This document shows, in pieces, positions 8,015 to 16,460 of a stretch of DNA of 36,277 nt. The notes under the pieces are model-generated. The model searched no databases and had not been told where the DNA came from. It saw only the letters and a program-made list of their open reading frames with translations. This DNA comes from Paenibacillus glucanolyticus NBRC 15330 (GTDB lineage Bacteria > Bacillota > Bacilli > Paenibacillales > Paenibacillaceae). Each line of letters begins with the position of its first letter. Position 1 is the stretch's first letter. The position numbers were made by a program, and so were the translations under genes. The stretch spans positions 1 through 36,277 of the forward strand of contig NZ_BIMC01000032.1 of assembly GCF_004000885.1 (NCBI RefSeq), written 5' to 3'.

Positions 8015-8938
8015 TTAAAGAACTTTCGGAAGTTTTACTATGAATGCTGTACCACCATATAATGAATTTTGAGCATGGATTGTTCCTTTATGCAGATGAA
8101 CAAGTTCTCTAGCAATAGCAAGCCCTAAACCATTTCCGTTAGTCGAACGTGATTCATCACTTTGATACAGTCTATCAAATATATGCGGCAGGTCATTAGG
8201 AGAAATCCCTTTTCCATTATCACTAACCTGAACCATAACGTTTTGTTCATTTTCACTTATTTGTAGATCAATTCTAGTTCCCTCACTATGTGCAATAACA
8301 TTTTGAATTAAATTATTAACAATTCTTATATAAGCATTTGGATCTAATCGGATAAAGCATTCTTTGTCAGAAATATCAATTTTATATTCAAAATGCTCTT
8401 CCTCAAAGGTTGGTATCCAATTCACCAATATATCACGAGTAAATTCGTTTATATCCTGTTCTTCAAGTTTAAACACTTGCTCTTTTGCGTCAAGCTTGAC
8501 CCAATCAAATAAAACTTCAACAAAACCCTTCAAGTGATGTGCTTTATTTAAAGCAATCTCAAGATATTCTTCTTTTTCTTTGCCTGTAACAAACTTCTTT
8601 TGAACTGCTTCTAAATAGCCAACTAAAGAAGTTAAAGGTGTTCTCACATCATGGGATAAACTCGTCATAAGTCGCTTATAAGCTTGTTCGGATTGCTTTA
8701 ACTGTATGAGTTGAGTTTGACTTTTCATTGCTATATCATTTATGGAATAACAAATTGTTTTAGTGATATCATTTTCATTTACCAAAACACGACGATTCCA
8801 ATTCCCTTTTTTTATATCCACTAAAGAATCTTCAATAATTGAAAGTTGTTCAGAAACCTTATACAGTTTTGTTACCAAATAAATGATAACCATAAGAGAA
8901 GAAGCTAGAGCCATAAGTAGAATATAGATCCATTCCAT
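8015..8938 (-). CDS. sensor histidine kinase, short single-span type
   Basis: The 307-residue kinase has one N-terminal membrane span (residues 4-24), a short linker and then a HisKA domain with the phospho-accepting histidine in SLSHDVRTPLTSL (about residue 95). The ATPase domain has N box NNLIQNVIAHS, G1 box SDNGKGI, F box IFDRLYQ and G2 box NGNGLGLAIA. It has no extracellular sensor domain, which is usual for kinases that detect peptide antibiotics through the membrane or a partner transporter. It starts 2 bases after the regulator gene ends, with GGAGG inside the regulator's 3' end. Confidence 0.92.
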   Translation of the reverse strand: MEWIYILLMALASSLMVIIYLVTKLYKVSEQLSIIEDSLVDIKKGNWNRRVLVNENDITKTICYSINDIAMKSQTQLIQLKQSEQAYKRLMTSLSHDVRTPLTSLVGYLEAVQKKFVTGKEKEEYLEIALNKAHHLKGFVEVLFDWVKLDAKEQVFKLEEQDINEFTRDILVNWIPTFEEEHFEYKIDISDKECFIRLDPNAYIRIVNNLIQNVIAHSEGTRIDLQISENEQNVMVQVSDNGKGISPNDLPHIFDRLYQSDESRSTNGNGLGLAIARELVHLHKGTIHAQNSLYGGTAFIVKLPKVL

Positions 8939-8940
8939 AA

Positions 8941-9639
8941 TTAAGCCTCCTTATTAAAACGATAACCTACTCCGTGTACCGTTAAAATATAAAATGGCTG
9001 TTCTGAATTGGGTTCTATTTTCTTCCTCAACTTACTTATAAAGGACATAATATTATTGTCGTCAAAAGAATAATCATCGTTCCAAACTTGTGTATAGATT
9101 TGTTTCTTCGTAAACACACGCCCCTTATTCGAAGCTAAAAATACTAATAAATCAAATTCCTTTCCTGTTAAATCAATTAGCTTGTCCTCAACATGAACAG
9201 TTCTTATTTCTTTGTCGATAACAATTCCTTTAAAGGTAAGAATGCTTACAGAATCCCTGGAATTAAAAGTAGTATATCTTCTAATCAAAGATTGCACTCT
9301 AGCAATGAGTTCATTGATACTGAACGGCTTTGTTAAATAGTCATCTGCTCCAAGACTAAGACCTGTTACTTTATCAGGCTCACTTCCTTTAGCCGTCAGC
9401 ATAAGTACGGGGACATTACTATATTTTCTTATTTCAGATAATACTTGAAAACCGTCCATATTAGGTAACATCACATCTAAAATAATTAGGGAATATGAGT
9501 CGTTTTCATTCATGACTTGAAGTAATCCTGTTTGCCCGTTATATGCCATATCGGTTTCTAGGTTTACTTGTGATACGCATTTTTTTACTAATGAGCACAA
9601 TTCCACATCATCATCTATTATGAGTATTCTATTTGTCAT
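8941..9639 (-). CDS. response regulator, OmpR/PhoB family
   Basis: The 232-residue regulator has a receiver domain with the acidic pair DDD near residue 9, phospho-accepting Asp in IILDVMLP, and the conserved Thr and Lys in MLTAKG and LTKPF. A winged-helix domain follows, ending HGVGYRF. It is the first gene of the operon regulator-kinase-ATPase-permease-permease and probably controls it through the repeats at 7952-7991. I use the ATG at 9639; an in-frame TTG ten codons earlier is possible, and the nearest GGGG is 12 bases upstream. Confidence 0.92.
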   Translation of the reverse strand: MTNRILIIDDDVELCSLVKKCVSQVNLETDMAYNGQTGLLQVMNENDSYSLIILDVMLPNMDGFQVLSEIRKYSNVPVLMLTAKGSEPDKVTGLSLGADDYLTKPFSINELIARVQSLIRRYTTFNSRDSVSILTFKGIVIDKEIRTVHVEDKLIDLTGKEFDLLVFLASNKGRVFTKKQIYTQVWNDDYSFDDNNIMSFISKLRKKIEPNSEQPFYILTVHGVGYRFNKEA

Positions 9640-9795
9640 GAGGTTTCTTCGCCCCTTTTTTTCTTTCAAAATAAGTGCAGCTGATTTAATATACTATTTC
9701 CCAGATGTTAGATTAATGATAATTCCAAAAAAATGTAAATCAACACGAAGTAATGTTATTATTTTATGGCAGCATTCTTTATTCGCTGCTGTTAG

Positions 9796-9884
9796 GGAGT
9801 GCAGATGTGTCCGGCACACTTCTTCGATTCATCTTACCCGGACCGAGAAGCGTTAGCGACAATGCGTAAATCTAGTGTTATGTG
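9796..9884. repeat. attC-like site, right half only
   Basis: The GTGTCCGG arm, GACCGAGAAGCG, the inner box GCGTAAAT and the end box GTTATGTG (9877-9884) are present. The left R and L boxes are missing. With the left-half site at 5277 it brackets the ABC/two-component operon. Confidence 0.7.
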
Positions 9885-9919
9885 ATGGTGCTCTGAAATA
9901 TTCCAACTAAAACTAGTAT

Positions 9920-10459
9920 TTATCCCAACCCTAGTTCCATAGAAATCACATTATCGTCATATATGGTTCTAATAACTTCCTCTCTATTGTTTATCAAAAC
10001 CTTTAACCACTCATTGAAATTATCCATGATTCCATACAATTTGGGGTTGTGGCTATCGAAATAAGCAACTATGTATTCTTCATCTATCATCTGATTCACA
10101 ATGAAACACCATGCATTTCCATTATGATCTAGAGAAAACGGGATTAAATGGTCTACGTTCACAGATCCACCCTCTCTAATATTAATCATTTCATGAGTCT
10201 CAACGCTAGTCATTCTTTGTAAAGAAAGTCTCTGCATCGGCAAGATTTGTTTGTTTCCATCTCCTACTGCACTTACTTCTTGAATCATGTATATAAATGC
10301 ACCATTGCTAAACTGTGATACAAAATCGCAATATGATTTTGGTAGTTTGCAATTCAAATCATTTTCTGTTTTTTCTATATCTTCTTTCGATGCTACTTCA
10401 TATGTTTCATGGATCTCTTTTTCTTTAACAAGGGATTTTATGAGGCTTTGTCCATTCAT
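9920..10459 (-). CDS. SMI1/KNR4 (SUKH) family protein
   Basis: The 179-residue protein is a SUKH-type domain. ASKEDIEKTENDLNCKLPKS is followed by YCDFVSQFSNGAFIY, then the central IPFSLDHNGNAWCF and the C-terminal FNEWLKVLI. Proteins of this superfamily often act as immunity proteins against contact-dependent toxins; no partner toxin is visible. The ATG at 10459 has GGAGAG about 7 bases upstream; the longer reading frame above it is inside the boundary region. The cassette ends match (GTTATGTGA). Confidence 0.88.
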   Translation of the reverse strand: MNGQSLIKSLVKEKEIHETYEVASKEDIEKTENDLNCKLPKSYCDFVSQFSNGAFIYMIQEVSAVGDGNKQILPMQRLSLQRMTSVETHEMINIREGGSVNVDHLIPFSLDHNGNAWCFIVNQMIDEEYIVAYFDSHNPKLYGIMDNFNEWLKVLINNREEVIRTIYDDNVISMELGLG

Positions 10460-10498
10460 TCTAGAACTCTCCTTTTTCTCATTTTGACTTCGCACTTT

Positions 10499-10620
10499 CA
10501 CATAACGTTCCTGTATTCATGAACCCCAGAGGGGTTGTCTGCTGATATGCCTCTTTGAGCTCCATCCCGCACGCAGACCCAAGCTCCAAAAGAGCCGCAG
10601 CGTGAATATTATGTTATGCG
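10499..10620. repeat. attC-like cassette boundary site, class A
   Basis: The left box is CACATAAC and the right box GTTATGCG (10613-10620). The inner pair is TATTCATG / CGTGAATA. Hairpins are AACCCC/GGGGTT and AAGCTCC with GAGCCGC. Confidence 0.9.
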
Positions 10621-11197
10621 AGGTTATTGCCTTCTTGAGAGACTTTCAATTTGTCTTGTTCTTTTAGATATCCATATAACGCTGAAATATATGTTGAGAT
10701 GGTTATTTGAGCACCTTTTCCATTCTGATTCATATGTACCCCTAAGTTTTCACTGATTTTATCCTTTATTTCTTTATTTGCAATTATTTCGTTCAACTCT
10801 TCAACCCTGTCTTCAAGTCCAAATTTTTTTATTTCCTTCATTACCTCGTCTCTAAAATTCTCATACCAATTTTGCTTTTCTGTCCATATTAAGAATGCTT
10901 CTACCGATCTAGTATTCGGAGCTTTATCATGACAATCCCTGCACATTAAAACAAATTTGAGGGTTCATCAGTACCGTCAAATTGCTTGGCAACAATATGG
11001 CATCTCTGTAACGGGACATTATCCCAATTCTTTATTATTTCTTCCCTAGTTGCATGAGGTTTCTTTATATCATATTTATCCTCCCAAAACCTGCCACATG
11101 CCCAACAACACGGCTCTCCCCAATCAATTCCCTTCTTATCTAACCAATTCATCCAATATTCAAATATCTTTGATTTCGAAGGCATTCCCATCTTCAA
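10614..11197 (-). pseudogene. HNH endonuclease, single-base frameshift
   Basis: Two adjacent frames make one HNH nuclease of about 193 residues. The first part has the zinc-type cysteines CCWACGR and the catalytic RCHIVAKQFDG. The second continues with LMCRDCHDKAPNT. The break is at PSNLF, where a run of four T (A run 10948-10951 on plus) lacks one base; restoring it gives NLFLMCRDCH, the usual HNH sequence. The gene starts at a TTG at 11197 with AAGGA about 7 bases upstream. Its stop codon TAA is part of the R box at 10613. Restored, it could cut DNA, perhaps in defence. The cassette ends match in about 15 of 18 bases. Confidence 0.85.
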
Positions 11198-11233
11198 CTA
11201 TCATTCCTTTCATTTAATTGATTGCAATAATTT

Positions 11234-11386
11234 CGCCTAACGTTCTTGCATTCACGAACCCTAACCGGCTTAGATATCTCCTATCTTAGTTGGTGCAGGG
11301 TTGTACGCTGAATCCACTTCTCGATAATGCTCCTTGCGGACGAGGGACAGCATAGCTGGCCCAACGCGTTAATGTGGTGTTATACG
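11234..11386. repeat. attC-like cassette boundary site, class B/C hybrid
   Basis: The left box is CGCCTAAC and the right box GTTATACG (11379-11386). The inner pair GCATTCACG / CGTTAATG is imperfect. The body holds CTTAGATAT / CTATCTTAG. Confidence 0.85.
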
Positions 11387-11406
11387 CTGTTACTGGCTTC
11401 TTCGAA

Positions 11407-11991
11407 CTACTTACTTAGTATCCCTTGATCTACTGACTTGTTAATAATTTGTTTGGCATATTCCCATAATGATTCTGAACCTTTAGAGATTTCACTATTT
11501 CGATTTATTACCTGCTCACTTGTTATTTTGTATTTCCTCCAAGTGTCTCCTTGATTTAAGTAGTTATGAATTAATGGCTGCAATCTGTCCAGCGAAGAAG
11601 CAAACTTTGCTTCATTGGTTTCCTTGTTTTCAAATTCAATCCATAATTCCATCAATTCATTTCCTTGTTCTTCTGGCAACAATCCAAACAGTCTCTTCGC
11701 AGCTAAAATTTCTCGATCATACTTAGCAACTTGTCCTTTTGTATCATAAGCAAAGGTGTCCCCTGCATCTATTTCTACTAAATCATGAACTAATAACATC
11801 TTAATGACTTTGAACAGGTCAATTTCATGATTAGCTTGTTTATGTAAAATGATTGCCATCATTGCTAAATGCCATGAATGCTCGGCATCATTTTCTAATC
11901 TCGAACCACTTATTATCTTAGTTTTCCTTTCGATGTTCTTTAACTTATCAATCTCTATCAAAAAGTTAATCTGATTTTCTAAATTCTCCAT
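11407..11991 (-). CDS. HD-domain hydrolase, YfbR/HDDC2-like
   Basis: The 194-residue protein is a small HD phosphohydrolase. The metal ligands are visible as EHSWHLAMMA near residue 40 and the HD pair in LLVHDLVEIDAGD near residue 70. A final Asp of this subgroup falls in SLDRLQP. Close relatives remove phosphate from 5'-deoxynucleotides. The ATG at 11991 is preferred over an upstream GTG because GGGGGA lies 7 bases before it. The cassette is the clearest example of matching ends, with about 15 of 17 bases identical (GTTATACGC plus TTACTG). Confidence 0.9.
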   Translation of the reverse strand: MENLENQINFLIEIDKLKNIERKTKIISGSRLENDAEHSWHLAMMAIILHKQANHEIDLFKVIKMLLVHDLVEIDAGDTFAYDTKGQVAKYDREILAAKRLFGLLPEEQGNELMELWIEFENKETNEAKFASSLDRLQPLIHNYLNQGDTWRKYKITSEQVINRNSEISKGSESLWEYAKQIINKSVDQGILSK

Positions 11992-12024
11992 TGGATAGTC
12001 CCCCACTAGTTATTGCAGTAATTG

Positions 12025-12172
12025 CGTATAACGTTTCTGTATTCACGACGCGAGCCGGCCTTAGATAGCTCTTATCTTAGGCCGGCTCGTGTGTCGTCCG
12101 AGTTATCTTCCATGATTATACATCGGACGACCAAGGGGTGTAAGCCCCGTAGTGTGAATATTATGTTATGCG
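12025..12172. repeat. attC-like cassette boundary site, class B
   Basis: The left box is CGTATAAC and the right box GTTATGCG (12165-12172). The inner pair is TATTCACG / TGTGAATA. The long hairpin GAGCCGGCC / GGCCGGCTC encloses CTTAGATAG and CTATCTTAG equivalents; GTCGTCCGA pairs with TCGGACGAC. Confidence 0.9.
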
Positions 12173-12203
12173 ATGCCTCGGTCATCTTCGATTTACTTTC
12201 ATA

Positions 12204-12674
12204 TTAGTCCTTTTTTAAATGCAATTTATAAATCTTTAATATATATTCTTTATCTTCTGAGTCATCATTATGTCCTTCTATTGGTAACCCATTATGAAAT
12301 GGGGACCCTAAAAAATCATCAAGTATTTCTCTTGGATTATTTAATATTCGTATTTCACAGCTAAATGGTAATTTCTTGTTTATGTCAGATATCAGATTGA
12401 ATCTTAATTGACTTGCCATAATATCAAACCATAAATAAAAATACATACCTAGATTTGAACTAGAGCTTTCTATTTGATCTTTCCGATTCTGTATAACTTT
12501 ATTTATAAATTCGTTGAAATCGTCAGTTGTAATTTGATTAATCAATTCAGGAGAAATCGAGATTCTCCACATATTTGTTTCAATTTCTTCTTGAAGATCA
12601 GCTTCAGAGGAACCGATATAAATTAAATCGTTTATTATATCTTGAAGATCTTCAAAATACTGTTCCTTATTCAT
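12204..12674 (-). CDS. hypothetical protein, immunity-like
   Basis: The 156-residue acidic protein has no family I recognise. The first half is helical and rich in Glu and Asp (YFEDLQDIINDLIYIG, TTDDFNEFINKVI). A hydrophobic centre, MYFYLWFDIMASQLRF, precedes an IEGHNDDSEDKEYI tail. Size, acidity and cassette location would fit an immunity protein, but this is only an impression. AAGGAA lies about 8 bases before the ATG. The cassette ends share GTTAT and an eight-base outer arm (CCTCGGT). Confidence 0.65.
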   Translation of the reverse strand: MNKEQYFEDLQDIINDLIYIGSSEADLQEEIETNMWRISISPELINQITTDDFNEFINKVIQNRKDQIESSSSNLGMYFYLWFDIMASQLRFNLISDINKKLPFSCEIRILNNPREILDDFLGSPFHNGLPIEGHNDDSEDKEYILKIYKLHLKKD

Positions 12675-12708
12675 TTGTTTTTCCTTCTTTCATACAATAC
12701 CGAGGTTT

Positions 12709-12877
12709 CAGATAACGTTACTATATCCACGACGTCCCACCGACTTAAGGATCCGCCAGGAGCTGGCCACGATGTGATTAGTCGGTGCGGATGTGTCCGC
12801 TAACTCCACTTCGCTGCCGATGCTTCTCGCGGACCGAGGAGTCGTCAGGCTCCGATGCGTGGATATGATGTTATAAG
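12709..12877. repeat. attC-like cassette boundary site, class C, covarying inner boxes
   Basis: The left box is CAGATAAC and the right box GTTATAAG (12870-12877). The inner pair is ATATCCACG / CGTGGATAT. Both arms changed together relative to TATTCACG / CGTGAATA, which supports base pairing. Confidence 0.9.
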
Positions 12878-12903
12878 ATGTCCCCGCCTTCTTCGAGCAA
12901 CTC

Positions 12904-13359
12904 TCACATTATTGCTTTCTCTTTTAAATTTATCTTTGTTTTTATTAATTCCTTACTAATTTTGATTTCTTGATACTTTTCATAGATGTGATAATAAATT
13001 TCTCCGTAATTTAATCCTTCAGGTAAATACTCACTCAATTGAATTTCAGCAATTTCAAAATCTGGAAGTTCTCCAAGTTCCTCAACGTCTGCTTCAAATA
13101 CGACTCCATATTCGCCATTCATTTGATAGATTCCAATCTCAACTAAATCAAAAATTAATGCACCTGTCTCTTCAAATAATTCTCTACTTGCGGCTTCGAT
13201 TAATTGCTCATTTTGTTCAATTTTTCCTCCCGGAAGTTCCCAAACAGTTCGGTTCTTATTTCTAATCAGAATAAACTGGCTCTTGCTCTTGGCAATCAAC
13301 ACAACATACTTTATTGTAAAACGATCTATTTCATAGAGTTCATGCCATGAATAATTCAC
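12904..13359 (-). CDS. NUDIX hydrolase
   Basis: The 151-residue protein has a full Nudix box: GGKIEQNE, then AASRELFEETGA (about residues 44-66). The enzyme would hydrolyse a nucleoside diphosphate linked to another group; the substrate is not evident. VWELPGGK precedes the box as usual. The C-terminal basic helix (KISKELIKTKINLKEKA) is extra. It is the sole gene of a cassette with ends that match in about 16 of 18 bases (GTTATAAGA plus CCCCGC). Confidence 0.92.
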   Translation of the reverse strand: MNYSWHELYEIDRFTIKYVVLIAKSKSQFILIRNKNRTVWELPGGKIEQNEQLIEAASRELFEETGALIFDLVEIGIYQMNGEYGVVFEADVEELGELPDFEIAEIQLSEYLPEGLNYGEIYYHIYEKYQEIKISKELIKTKINLKEKAIM

Positions 13360-13409
13360 TTTTTATCCCTTCTGTCCTTTTATATTGTCTTTAGATCATG
13401 CGGGGATTT

Positions 13410-13537
13410 CTTATAACGTTCACGTATTCACGACGCCTGGCGAATGCCAGGTGTGTCCGGCTGCTTCTGCTTCCCTGAAAATCCTTCCATGCCGGACCCA
13501 AGGCGTATGCCCGATGCGTGAATATATTGTTATAGGA
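13410..13537. repeat. attC-like cassette boundary site, class D (compact)
   Basis: The left box is CTTATAAC and the right box GTTATAGG (13530-13537). The inner pair is TATTCACG / CGTGAATA. Hairpins are CCTGGC/GCCAGG and GGCGTATGCC. Confidence 0.9.
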
Positions 13538-13597
13538 TGTCATCTGCTTTTAAATGTTTGTACTCTAATGCTTGTATAAAATCTAATTTTCAAAATA

Positions 13598-14209
13598 CTA
13601 CGGCTTTACAATAATTATTTCATTCGGATTCAATCCTTCTCTGACATAAAGCTCAGGAGTATCTTTTTCATCAATTCCCTCTAACATGAGCATGGCTTTT
13701 GCTTGTTGAAATGCCACTTTCAATGACTTCCCAAAACCAATTGCAGAGTAAAACTGTGCGGCAAAAATTCTTGCTGCATCGTCACCGATTGAAGTATTCA
13801 TACCTATAGCTGCATCAACATGTTCTACTACTGCTTCAGCTTGCCCGAATGAAAAACAAGTATTGAAAAATACTAGTCGTATAGTATCAGATGAACTCAT
13901 CATTACTTGAACAATCGCTTCTTTCGAAACAAGTTTAGCTCGACCTTGCGGATCTTGAAAAACAATCTCATCATTATCTGAACCATGCCCACTGAAGTGT
14001 ATGACTGTAGGTCGTTCTTCATTTATAGATTGTAAAACGTCTTGTGTTCTGACTGCCCATTTGGTCACAAAAGATACAGAATCTCTATAATCTGATTTCC
14101 TTATCATTTCATTAATTTCTCTAGCCTCCTCACCTAATCTTAATTGCCCTTCATCAATTGGATTTGAAGCCATGAAAAGCACGGTTATTCTCTCTGGGAT
14201 ATCTTGCAA
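13598..14209 (-). CDS. CHAT-domain caspase-like protease
   Basis: The 203-residue protein is a stand-alone CHAT (clan CD, caspase-like) protease. The catalytic His is in VIHFSGHGS (about residue 75) and the catalytic Cys in VFFNTCFS (about residue 117). The opening VLFMASNP and the C-terminal helix AFQQAKAMLML are conserved in the family. The gene begins with a TTG that overlaps the end of the preceding coiled-coil gene by 25 bases, with AGGAAG about 10 bases upstream, so the two are probably co-translated. CHAT proteases act as effectors in several defence systems; here the neighbour is the likely regulator or substrate. Confidence 0.88.
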   Translation of the reverse strand: MQDIPERITVLFMASNPIDEGQLRLGEEAREINEMIRKSDYRDSVSFVTKWAVRTQDVLQSINEERPTVIHFSGHGSDNDEIVFQDPQGRAKLVSKEAIVQVMMSSSDTIRLVFFNTCFSFGQAEAVVEHVDAAIGMNTSIGDDAARIFAAQFYSAIGFGKSLKVAFQQAKAMLMLEGIDEKDTPELYVREGLNPNEIIIVKP

Positions 14210-14625
14210 TTGTGGATAGCTTCCTGAGTCTGGATATGCAATTCATTATGTGTTACCAAGGTTTGATCTATACGTTTCATTTGCTTTTCTGCCTCCTTCA
14301 TTTTCGATTTTTCCTCACGTTCTCTTGCTTTGCTGAGCTTGCTTTCCTCATCCGCGATTTCCTTAGACTTTTTTGCAATCTTACTATCCAGTTCTACTAT
14401 CTTCTTTTCAAATCCAGCTAATGCTTTCTCTACACGCCCTAATTCTGCTGCCTTGGATTTTAATGTTAATGAAGATTTTGTACGTGTCATAATTTGTTTT
14501 AAAGAAATTGTTTTTTTAGATTGATTGTTCATTTTCTTTAATTCATTCACTCTATCCGACTGTAATTTTGCTAATTCTCTTTTCTTACGTGAGATATTGT
14601 TCACATGCAAAGTAATATTTGTCAT
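14185..14625 (-). CDS. coiled-coil protein paired with the CHAT protease
   Basis: The 146-residue protein is almost entirely coiled coil. Heptad-like, highly charged helices cover residues 10-30 and 60-120, for example ALAGFEKKIVELDSKIAKKS and MKEAEKQMKRIDQ. No enzyme motif is visible. It starts with an ATG preceded by GGAGAA and overlaps the CHAT gene, so both belong to one two-gene cassette. I infer that it is a sensor, scaffold or substrate of the protease. Confidence 0.75.
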   Translation of the reverse strand: MTNITLHVNNISRKKRELAKLQSDRVNELKKMNNQSKKTISLKQIMTRTKSSLTLKSKAAELGRVEKALAGFEKKIVELDSKIAKKSKEIADEESKLSKAREREEKSKMKEAEKQMKRIDQTLVTHNELHIQTQEAIHNCKISQRE

Positions 14626-14671
14626 ATTTAATTTCTCCGTTCCCTTTACTTAAAAGTGTTCTGGCTGATTT

Positions 14672-14797
14672 CTTATAACGTTCCCGTATTCACGACGCCC
14701 AGCGAATGCTGGGTGTGTCCGGCTCTGCTTCTGCTTTCCCGAAATCTCCCTGCTGGACCGAGGGCGTATGCCCGATGCGTGAATATAATGTTATGTG
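14672..14797. repeat. attC-like cassette boundary site, class D
   Basis: The left box is CTTATAAC and the right box GTTATGTG (14790-14797). The inner pair is TATTCACG / CGTGAATA. The hairpin CCCAGC/GCTGGG is followed by a GTCCGG arm. Confidence 0.9.
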
Positions 14798-14817
14798 ATG
14801 TCAGCATCATCTTCTAA

Positions 14818-15318
14818 CTACTTAAGTCGGTTCTTTGATTTCTTTGCCATGGTTTTAAACTCTTCGTATTTCTCTCTCGATGCTTTAATTTTACTCTCAA
14901 CAACATACGGGGCAGCAGCAGCTAAATTAGGTAACTTCTCATTTATGTAACTGTATAATGATCTTTTCTCACTATCGGTTGGAACTATAGGAGCAACAGG
15001 TATAGGTAATGGTTTATCATCGACTTCTACTCCTTCGAGTAAACTCGGCATTCCAAAAGCAAAGAAATTATGAAAAGCTCTTTTCCTATCTACTTCTGTT
15101 TCTTCATAATTGCCATTGGAATCTAATCGGAATCGGTCAAATTCGATGGTAAGCAATTGATGTGGCTTCCTGTCTTTATTTTTGTAAAATAAAATGACCT
15201 CAAGTACATTCTGATTTGCTAATTGAGGTACAGACTTATATTTGTGATTTTTGGGTTGGGAGATCTTTATAATCTTATCTCCATTAGAAGAAATGAATAA
15301 AAATCTGCATCCAGTCAT
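14818..15318 (-). CDS. hypothetical protein
   Basis: The 166-residue protein is not in a family I recognise. The N-terminal half alternates strands (CRFLFISSNGDKIIKI, LEVILFYKNK, LLTIEFDRFRLD). A proline-rich joint (PLPIPVAPIVP) leads to a basic C-terminal helix ending KKSKNRLK. AAGAGTGG precedes the ATG by about 7 bases. It is the only gene of a cassette whose ends match in about 15 of 18 bases. Stand-alone small proteins of this kind are typical of integron cargo. Confidence 0.7.
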   Translation of the reverse strand: MTGCRFLFISSNGDKIIKISQPKNHKYKSVPQLANQNVLEVILFYKNKDRKPHQLLTIEFDRFRLDSNGNYEETEVDRKRAFHNFFAFGMPSLLEGVEVDDKPLPIPVAPIVPTDSEKRSLYSYINEKLPNLAAAAPYVVESKIKASREKYEEFKTMAKKSKNRLK

Positions 15319-15352
15319 TCATACCACTCTTTCAATTTTTTTATGTTGATTT

Positions 15353-15476
15353 CACATAACGTTCCTGTATTCATGACGTCCGACTTAGTCGGATGTGTCT
15401 GCTGAAATTCCTCCTCGAAATTCTTCCAGAAGACTTAGGCTTCAACGGAGCCGCTACTTGAATATTATGTTATCGG
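15353..15476. repeat. attC-like cassette boundary site, class A
   Basis: The left box is CACATAAC and the right box GTTATCGG (15469-15476). The inner pair is TATTCATGA / CTTGAATA. The first hairpin is GTCCGAC/GTCGGAT. Confidence 0.9.
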
Positions 15477-15482
15477 ATGTTC

Positions 15483-16263
15483 TCATGTTTCTTCTTCATT
15501 CAATGTACGTAAGATAGGTATTTCAACTACTTCCCCTTTAGCAAGTTCTTCAGCAATCAATTTATAAAAGTCATTTAATAAAGTCACTGTACCATGTATC
15601 TTTTCATAACGGAAAGTAAAGTCATCAACAATTCCAACTATGGGATAATCTTTAATTACTCTATAAAACATTTCAACCTGTATAAGAACAAGGTTAACCA
15701 AACTTAGTAGTTGAAAATGAATGTCTCTATCTTCAGTTCTATCAAATATCCAAGAAACTCCTTGATAGTGTTCTTCACTCAATTCAAAATTTCCAAATGC
15801 ACTTAAGATACTAGAATGCGCGAATTTACTATTAATCTGCTTTTTATACACATGAATTGTATCAGACATGTCTTTATAATTATTTTCAATCCATTTATTT
15901 GCTTTTGATTTTACTCCTGATTTCTCTACCATTGAACCTTGATCATTTTTGATAGCAAAACTATCAATTTTAGGATTATACAATGCATAACACGCCAATA
16001 CTGCAGACTCAATTGATAAACGTAAATTAAAGCTTGTTTTGAACAGTATGCTTTCTAATTAATGATAAAATCGCTAAATACAATGAATTATTGGTTTGAG
16101 ATAAAAAACCAGCAAATATCCAGGCACTGATCTGATAATTTTTAGTAAATGTCCAAGATAACTCTATTGCCTCTAAACATACTTCAAAGATTAATCCAAA
16201 TTGATCGTTTGCTCTTATAATCATCTCATGTTCTTCCTGAGATATTTCATAAATGCTGAACAT
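15483..16263 (-). pseudogene. hypothetical helical protein, single-base frameshift
   Basis: Two open pieces (78 and 171 codons) read as one protein of about 259 residues. The join is at HTVQ, where a run of four A (T run 16037-16040 on plus) has one base too many. Removing it gives HTVQTSFNLRLSIESAVLAC, which runs into CYALYNPKIDSFAIKND. The protein is largely helical, with AILSLIRKHTVQ and IDRDIHFQL-like segments resembling uncharacterised Firmicute proteins of the DUF5677 type, but I am not certain of that link. AGGAGGTG lies 7 bases before the ATG at 16263. The cassette ends match in about 16 of 18 bases. Confidence 0.75.
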
Positions 16264-16314
16264 TCTTTACACCTCCTGTACAGTTTTTTTATTCAGTATA
16301 TTTTATGAGAATTT

Positions 16315-16458
16315 CCGATAACGTTCGTGTGTTCCTGACATCGATTCCCCTTAGATAGCTCTTATCTTAGGGGGAATCGATGTGCCTGCCTGAATCCGCT
16401 TCCTCAAAATACCTCAGGTAAACCGAGCGGCGGCAGCCGCGGAGCTGGAACAATTTAC
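16315..16458. repeat. attC-like site, class B, right R box lost
   Basis: The left box CCGATAAC (16315-16322), the inner pair TGTTCC / GGAACA and the hairpin GATTCCCC / GGGGAATC are present. After GGAACAATT the expected GTTA box is missing; the kinase gene stop follows directly. The kinase cassette therefore lacks a usable 3' box. Confidence 0.75.
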
Positions 16459-16460
16459 GA

